Below the pieces are notes generated by a model, which saw nothing but the letters and a program-made list of their open reading frames with translations, ran no database searches and was not told where the DNA came from. Both the position numbers and the translations under genes were made by a program. A DNA stretch of 46,926 nt, taken from NCBI RefSeq assembly GCF_000003605.2, contig NW_003112473.1, positions 151,178 through 198,103 of the forward strand. Direction: 5' to 3'. Origin of the DNA: Saccoglossus kowalevskii (lineage: Eukaryota > Hemichordata > Enteropneusta > Harrimaniidae). This document shows positions 11,101-20,100 of the stretch, one piece after another; the first letter of the stretch is position 1; each line of letters starts with the position of its first letter.

Positions 11101-14100
11101 TTATCTCTTTATCATCTCTCATTCATCACCTTTTCATTGCGTAGATAAAATGGGTTGACATGAGAACAATTACTTTGCTATGTCCGGCCGAGAAATAGGT
11201 GAAGTGATTAGAATAAATGCATAAATACATGACAGGGAATATGTGTACATGTACTAAAAACCTCATTGAAATTTTCATTAAATTCACGAGAATTAACTGG
11301 TGCAGTTAAAAGTAGTTTATAGTACTTTGTTATGATGAAAACTGTTTCATGTCATGTGTTGTTCAGTTGTATGGTTAAACAATTGAGAATAGATACATGT
11401 TTGAAATTTAGACATGGTAAAAAAACATGACTATATTCTTCAGTCAAGGTAGCAAGAAACGGAAAACAAGAAAGAAAAACTTTTTTAAAAAAAAATTGGG
11501 ATTATTAAACATATTGTATACTTTCGTGATGCATTTGGTATGTACACTCAGTTTATTTTCATGAACCCAGCTATGGGTAAACACAAACAAAGGATTGAAT
11601 TTGCATACTGATTTGTTATCATCAAGCTTTATTAAATCCTATGTAATCTATGTAGAGTCCATTATGCAATCACATTCAAAGCACATACAAACTTTTTAGT
11701 CCCCGTTCGGGCGCAGTCCGAAAACGGGGACTTGTGTTTTGACCTCCGTGTGTCCGTGCGTGTGTGTGTGAGTGCGAGTGTCTGTGCGTGCGTATCTTAG
11801 AAATGCCTGGACTAATCACAATCAAACTTCACACGTACATCATACATGATATTATACATGCACGTCAATTTGTTTCACGATCTGATTCAAGATGGCCGAA
11901 TGGCGGTCATTTTTGTGCTAAAAATCATAAAAATTAAGCATTTCTCGGCTGTTTACAGATGGATTTTGTTCAAACTTGGTATATACGTTAGACATTATAG
12001 GACCTTGATGCACATTTTGTTTTACGATCTGATTCAAGATGGCCGAATGGCGGCCATTTTTGTGCTAAAAAATCCTAAAAATAAACCATTTCTCGGCTGT
12101 TTACAGGTGGATTTTGTTCAAACTTGGTATAAACATTAGATATTCATTGTACATCATGTTATAGATTTATAGANNNNNNNNNNNNNNNNNNNNNNNNNNN
12201 NNNNNNNNNNNNNNNNNNNNNNNNNNNNNNNNNNNNNNNNNNNNNNNNNNNNNNNNNNNNNNNNNNNNNNNNNNNNNNNNNNNNNNNNNNNNNNNNNNNN
12301 NNNNNNNNNNNNNNNNNNNNNNNNNNNNNNNNNNNNNNNNNNNNNNNNNNNNNNNNNNNNNNNNNNNNNNNNNNNNNNNNNNNNNNNNNNNNNNNNNNNN
12401 NNNNNNNNNNNNNNNNNNNNNNNNNNNNNNNNNNNNNNNNNNNNNNNNNNNNNNNNNNNNNNNNNNNNNNNNNNNNNNNNNNNNNNNNNNNNNNNNNNNN
12501 NNNNNNNNNNNNNNNNNNNNNNNNNNNNNNNNNNNNNNNTTAGCTGTGTGGGATGTCTACTTGTTCAAGTTAGCATCCACTTTCATTGACATTACTAATT
12601 TTTGTCACTTTCTAAGGGGCGTCCACCATTTGTTTACATTATAACAGTCTTAAAAGTATGGTGGAAGTGCAATATTTTTGGTTATTATCTTTTATTCTCT
12701 GCCAAAAACTAAGAAACGTTATATGATGTTTTTATGGAAACAAACAGCAAGAAACCAATCCCATACAAAAACCATATTTTCAGAAGATTAACATGATTTT
12801 TTGTAACTTAATTCCATAAGCAAATATTAACACATGATCAAAGTCTCACCATTCTGAAAACTTGTACATTGCCACAGCTGCATGCCAAATATATGTTCTA
12901 TATTGCTGAAAAGCCATTATATACAAAAAAAAAAAAACACGAAAGAATGTTGATTGTTGATCTTTGTCCAATTTTGCCGAATGTTAACAATTGTCGCTCA
13001 GACATGCATTCTTGGGTCAATTTCTTTCAAACTTGTGAGATACCGATGCTCATCATTTTGTTTTATGATACAAAGAGAAGACGTACATTTTGTTATCTGG
13101 ACCATAAAACCATTATTTTAACCTGTCAATGCCTGTTTGTTGAATGTTCCTGGTTTTGTCTCTTTGGGGCATCGTGGCACAGTGACCCACTACTATGTAA
13201 TTTAAAAAAAATAGAAATGAATTACTCTCAGTCCCAAAGCTACTTTATTTTCCTATGAAAAGGCAGAGTCTTGAAAGAAGTACATGTATATACAATGTAT
13301 GCATACATGTATCATTGTTAGCAATTCAGACTAGACAGTGACTCATTTGTTTCTGTAACAAATAATCCAAAGCTATCTATTGGGTTCAGTATACCAATTA
13401 GTATAATCTTATCCTGGGTCAAGCAAGAGGTGTTTTGAAAGTGTAAATAGCAGCATTCTGTACCTGGACAATATTTCAATGCTTTTACTCAAAAGGACTT
13501 TTACAAATCTAAGAAATAAAAAACAAAGTCAAAATTACTTGTAGCTTGTTTAAGCCTTTCTTCATTTGTTAATTTTCAGGATGTGAATCCAAACGAAGAA
13601 TTATTATGTTGGTATAATATCCCAGCAGAAAATGCAGAGTGGGAAGATGAAAGTAATTTAAATGGATCAGAAAAATCCCCAGTTGCAGTCACAGAGACTA
13701 TAGCACACAAAGTCCCAAAGAAACGTGGAAGGCCCCCCAAAAGGAAAAGATCATTCATAGCTAAGAGCAGTATTACAGTAAAAACTGATGAACTTGGTGG
13801 AACTGGAGAATCAAAGGCTTCAATGAATATTGGATACAATGATTTAGGCATGGAAGCAGATAACAAAGAAGAACATTATGCAGTTGAAGGAACCAATACA
13901 CCCCTTGCAAATTCATTATGCACAATTGAAAATTCATCAGTAACACAAAGTGCTCGTGGGATAAACATGAAAGTGAACAAGAAGACAGCTCCACACAGAA
14001 AATGGAAACGAGCCAGGGGCAGCATAGTAAGGAGAACAAGAAGTCGATCAGCATCTTTGGAGGAATGGTTTGATGAGGAAAGACTGGATTTGTTACAAAA

Positions 14101-17100
14101 AAAGAGGAGATCTTTAAACAACATCCGGCTTATGAAAAAAAAGAAACAAATGCAGAAACAATTAGAAAATAAGGATATTCTAAAAGATGATTTTGAAAAG
14201 GGTTTAAAGAATCATGAGAGTTTGGCAGATGGTCAAAGGTTTGAAAAGGAAGATGATCATTCAAGCTTGTATAGTGGAATGACAGAAGAAAATTGGGAGA
14301 TGACTGATGAAGAAATTAGTGCAGATGTTGGTGTCCAACTTTGGGAAAAATGTAGCAATGGTGGTGAGGCAGAATATACTTCTGGTAGTGATGGTGGAAA
14401 GGAGGCAGTAGCTCCCTGGGACTTATCAGTATTAACATTTCCACTCCAAGACAAAGAGCAGCAAGTTGATGAGAGTGCTGCTGCCACAGTTAGAAAGACT
14501 AGTGACAGTATTGAGGACTGTGGGCCTGATGACGGGAGAATAATAGCAAAAGATTTGCCACCATCGACAGCAAATTTCCCACTTACTGCAAAAGAAACTA
14601 CTATGCAGTTAAATTCAAATATCGAGAATGAATCCACAGGAGCTAGTAATGAAAATGTACGTCAAGTGGTAGAAGATAAACTGTTGCTGAATTCCGTCCT
14701 CACAGATGGATTAAAGAATCCCAAGTTCCTAGCAGGAGATGAAGACATGCAGGTTGAAAGTGTGAAACAAAGTATTGATAATGGTGCCACAGAGACTGTA
14801 GATTGTAGAGTTAAACAAAAAGTAAATTCAACATTGGCATCAGTTGATACTCATTTTGAGATAGTGAAAGGTAATACAGAGATGACTGCAAAAAATAAGG
14901 TCACAGAAACAGTATGTTGTCAAAATGGTGATGTGATGGATTCAACACTTGCAGTTGGAACTGAAACTATTGCAGCTAGAGAGCTAACACATGAAGTAGA
15001 GGAACAAAGCAACCAAAACGATGACACAAAGATTGCTGGTGTAAGGCCATTAATTATGGATAATCATGCTTCCCTTGTAGTTGCTGAACATAATGGAACT
15101 GAGGAGATGATGGAAGAAAACCTAGAGGAACAAAGTCACCAACCTGATGATGCAAAGGCTGCTGGTCATAATGATGTTAGCCCATTAATAGACGATGAAC
15201 AAAAGTTGAATTTGAGACTTGTACATGCTGAACGAAATGGGAACATTGAAACTGTAGAGATGATAGCAGAAAAAGTAGGACATTGTACTCGTACTGATGA
15301 CGCAAAGACCGGTGATAATGATGGTGCAACACCATTAGTTAGCAATGAAAGGGCAGTTGTAAATGCAGATATGGTATTGGGAGATGCAAAAAGCACTGGA
15401 GATTTGTTAATAGAAAAATCACATAAACAAAAAATCCCAAACCATGGCATGATGAATGTTGGTGAACTTGATGCTAGAAAGTTAGCTTGTGGTGAACCCG
15501 AACCAGCAGCCATGGATATAAATACAGATGTACTGGCATGCGATGAACACACGATGGTTGCAGAGAAATCAGACACAATTTTGGAGCCAACAAGTGTCTT
15601 GAACATTCATGTTGCAGATAATATTGCTCAAGATGTTGCAAGCTCAGTTGGACCAGTTGTGAATTTAGAGTTTGAGAAAAAACATGCACATGAGGCAGTC
15701 CAATCTGATGGAAATGTGAAAGACACAGTAGAAAAAAAAGTCGCTGCTGCTGCTGCCGGCCGGGAGAGGTTTTGTGATGAGGAAGAAGATTTTTCTGTAA
15801 ATAAGGACCCGTGTGTTAATGCCATTTATGGAGATGACAAGGTAGAAACTGATGGGTTGCCTGATTTGGATAGAAGTTTTCAAACTGATGATAGTGATGG
15901 TAAGATTCAAATTCAGTATTTTCTCTATGACAAGTGAATCTTCATTATAGATACATAGTTGATTTGGTTGATTTACATTGAGAGCACCTTTAATAGAGCA
16001 AATGCACTGCTTACAATTGTGATAATGGTTTTGAAATGTTATTATGCTAGAAGATACTTGTATACCCGATTATTTTACAACATTGCATAATATTTTTTTT
16101 CTATATGCAAGACAAATATAAAAATGTTAATTTCATTGCCAACTAACTTTAATAGCTGTTACACAATAAATGTATAAATGGATTTAAATGAAAATATTGT
16201 AACTATATGCTGAAAGCATGGATAAAGACAAATATAGTAGTGCATACCAATGTTTGTCTAAGGGATGATATGGAAGCCAATATCTGGTGGAAGGTTGTTA
16301 TAGTAGCATGCTTAGTAACTTGCAGAATGTATGTATCATACCATGTTGCTAACTTAAATATTCTTTCAATCACTGTCTTTTGTATTAACTTCTATGTTTA
16401 ACTGTTCTGATGTATTGTATGATCTTTATATCATTTCAGCTCATGTTGCAGAGGATTTAAGAATGCCTGTTTTGGAAAGAGTTGCAGCAAGTTTTAATAT
16501 TCAGTTACCTTCTCGCCAAACCATGGCCGACACCTGCCGTACCAAGAAAATGAACTCTGTGGATGCAATAAAGTCTGGTGCTACAAACGCTATCCAATTT
16601 TATAGCAACAATGATATAGACAATGCTGTCAATTTAAATAATAACATTACATCTGAAATGCATGCTAGTGCACATGTACCACACTGTGATAGAGGTGTTG
16701 GACAAACCTTTATTGAAGATAGTTTGCTAGATGGCAAATATACTGCTAAGCTAATGAAAAGGTCAGAAGAAGCTGAATGTACAGTTGTAGATGGCAAACA
16801 CATCAAGGCTTTGGAAGGAGTAAACCTACTGAATAAACAGATACGCGATGCAACCCCCAATGCAGACACAGTGAACCATGAACAATTCATAGATGTAGTT
16901 CCCTGTGAAGCTGTACCAACCATGTGTGATGCAGTTGACCTTGCATGTGTAAATGATGTTGAGAATATGGGTGTGACAGAAGGTGCTGTCAATTTGAAAA
17001 TAACTGACATTAACACCAGTTGCATAAATGATATGCACGAAGCAACAGGTGTAAACGAAACTGCCACCATATTTGAGAATATTGAACCTAGTGTTCTTGG

Positions 17101-20100
17101 GAATGAAGAAGTGGAAAACTCTCCAAATTGTGATACAGATGAAACACTTTTCTTCATCACTAACAAGAAACAAGATATACAGAAAAATATAATTAGTGAA
17201 GACATTGCTAATACTTGCAATTCAGGTAAAAAGACTGAAGTTATATTCAAAAAAGGGTGGTTTGGTCGACAACATATTCCGAAAGTTTATATGCCACTAC
17301 AGTTGGATGAAAATGGGAAACCCATTATGTATACTGACTTCAGAGGATTCAATATTCAAGAGAAATGGATAAATCAGAAAGTCAGAGGCAAAAGACGAAA
17401 AGCTTACTACAAATGCCAACTGTGTCCCATTGCAGTGGAATTTCAGCCTAGTCTGAAAAGACATTATTTCAAATACCATATTGAAGATAAATACAAAACC
17501 ATTGCGCCTGTGTCTAAGCCTGTGAAGATAGTTCATCAACGAGAAAAAATCAGGACCAGAGGTACTGTCAAAGAAAGAACCACTTCAGTTGTTGATCAAG
17601 ATATTGTGGATGGTGATAAAGAAGATATTCCAATTCAACCTGAGTGCGAGTTGGAGCCTATTGCTGGCAAACGGAAGTTGAGAAGCGCTATTGATCAAGA
17701 AGATGAAACTGAGGATATTGACATGGTGTTTAATGAAGAAGAAGTTGATAATGCAGAAGAAGTCGGTGACCATAAACCACTGTACCCCTGCAAAATATGT
17801 GGCCTGCTTCTTAAGTCCCACAGGCATCTAGCAGATCATATGAGTATTCATCCAAATGAAGAAACTATTAATTGTCCAGAATGTCCTCGCCAGTTTCTTT
17901 GCAAGCAAGGTTTGGAGAGACATATTCTGACTCACACTGGTGAGAAACCTCATAGCTGTACTTATTGCGGTAAGCGGTTTTCTGCAAGTACAAGCTGTAG
18001 AAGACATGAGAAGCTACATTCTGGATTTCGACCTCATCGATGTGAAGAGTGTAAAATCACATTTATTTATGATACTGATCTGCAGAGACATATCCTTAGC
18101 ACTCATGAACAAAATGGATTAATGGAAAAACCTGTGATTCCCAATGAGAACAAATGTGTTCCAGATGTGATTGAGATTCCATCGAAGGCTCCTGGTGAAG
18201 ACCATGAATGTCCTCTATGTGGGAAAATATTCTCCAAGTCCAGCAGCTTAAAATGCCATGCCAGTCATGTACACAAAAATTACAGGTTATTGGTGAAAGC
18301 TACAAAAGACGTTGTGGAAGATAATGATGCCTACTCTACTCAAGAATATAGAACAGATGATTTCCAGGACAGTGCTGCAGAGAGTGTTGTTCACCATTCC
18401 TTTGATGGGAATGAAGTGCTTGAAGAGGATATAGATGTAAACACTTCCACAGACACCCCAATAACTTCACAAGGATCAGTGTCACAGATCAAAATATCAA
18501 ATGTTCAGCATGTAGAGTCACTTGAGGATGACATGTATGCATCACAAATTCTACATGTAGACAACCCACAGCCAATGGCAGATACTTCTCTCATTGTTCC
18601 CAACTTTCCTGTTGCAGTCCAAAGTGTTATGCAGGAACCAACTACTATGGTACACAGCCAGTTTCAACTGCCTTCTGTAATGAATCAAAATGATCAATTC
18701 TGTGCTCTCAATACAGTTGAGAGTGAGGATGATCTAATCTTGCAACCTTATGCACAGTCTGACTTCTCTGTTAATCCAGGGAGCGATGCAGGATATTCTG
18801 ATCATATAGCATCTCCATCTTCAAATGAAAATTCTCTAATCAATGGTGAACAACCAACACCTGCTGATCAAATTGTGAAACCAAATAGCATTAAAATAAG
18901 AAATCCACCTAGTGTAGCCACCAGACCACCTTTTCAAGGAAGCCGTGGACCAATAGATTTCAATCCTGCTATGCTGAAAAGAAACCAGAAACAACAGTCT
19001 CTTCTCAAGATTCCAGTTTCATGTGCTGAGCAAGTGGAGTTTTCACATCCTACAACACCAATTAGTGATAATACACAGAAACCCTTGAGGCCACCCTCAA
19101 TACAAGTGACATCACTACAAAGATTTCAAACAGCCACAGCACTAAAACAGCGTTTTACAGAAGCTCAGATTGGTACTTTGAGGCGAACAATGACTTCCAA
19201 ATCTGCATCTGTTCCTCCCACACCTCTTCTAGTTAATAGAATAGCTCCACAACTGACAATGCATCAACCTACAGTTTCCGCACTCAGAACGCCACAAACA
19301 AATTCAACAACACCCTTTGCACATCAATCTGGTACTACAAAAGTGTCACCACAGTCAGTTCACAGAACCCCATCACTTCCACAAGATGTTGCCCAGTCAC
19401 TACATCCAGTACAGCAGGCAGGCAATTTGAATATGCCTTCTCATTCTATTAGTGGATACGTGCAGACCTCATCAAGAAATTATGCTAATGTAACCAATGT
19501 AAAACAGCCTTTCGAAGCAAAACCAGCCAATGAAAAATATGTGACTCTAGAGAATGCAGCAAACAATATGCCAGATATTCAATCAGATATAAGAAATATT
19601 CAGCATTTGGTTAACAGTGTACCAACTCTTCCACGTACAGTGCCAACAACTCAATGGCAGTATATTGAAAATGCACAAGATGTGACCTGCAGACCTAAAG
19701 AAAGTCAGTTGACTTCCAAACAGCAATTTGTAGCCAACACCCCAACCAACCAGCCCGTATCTAATCAATATATCAGGAACTTCCAACAAATAATGTCAGG
19801 ATTGCAGCAGAGACAGAGTATGCCGCATCATACACCCACCCAGTCACAGATCAATTCCGCTCCTCAAAAGCACACAGAGATGCCAGCTGGCCAACACTAT
19901 ACAAAAATTGTGTTCACTAACAGTACACAAGCTCCTATCATTCAACAGCATGCATATACAGAAAACTTGCAAGAGCCAAATATTGTAAGGTTCACTCAAC
20001 CTTATGTGGGCACAGTAAATATACCCAGTTCTAGATATGAACTATCTGTGCAACAACAGAACCTACTTGAGAGAGACCTACAGCAGCCAGTAATGAGGAT

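Larger units (their letters stand above)
11042..13579. other. PRDM2 intron 3 with interspersed repeat and assembly gap
   Basis: 2538-bp GT-AG intron (donor GTATGA, acceptor AATTTTCAG). It holds a hairpin-headed repeat at 11698-12173 that runs into a run of N (12174-12539). The open frames at 11846-12139 and 12869-13258 lie in this intron; the first is repeat sequence and the second has no recognisable domain. The remainder looks like plain AT-rich intron. Confidence 0.8.

Noticed and set aside
11846-12139. 97-codon plus open frame
   Set aside because: It is the translation of two copies of a 147-bp tandem repeat; the internal peptide repeat follows from the DNA repeat.
12869-13258. 129-codon plus open frame in PRDM2 intron 3
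   Set aside because: No domain, Cys/Phe/Lys-rich translation typical of AT-rich intron, and no splice connection in frame with the PRDM2 exons.
14257-14637. 126-codon minus-strand open frame (also 15166-15606)
   Set aside because: Antisense to the PRDM2 exon 4 acidic region; Ser-rich composition mirrors Glu/Asp/Thr codons of the real strand.
13583-15937. Stand-alone gene starting at GTG 13583
   Set aside because: The GTG is an internal Val codon; the exon begins at 13580 and completes the PR domain from exon 3.
16600-17250. 216-codon open frame on the minus strand
   Set aside because: Antisense shadow of PRDM2 exon 5; the plus frame carries clear homology and the minus product is hydrophobic, low-complexity and unrecognisable.
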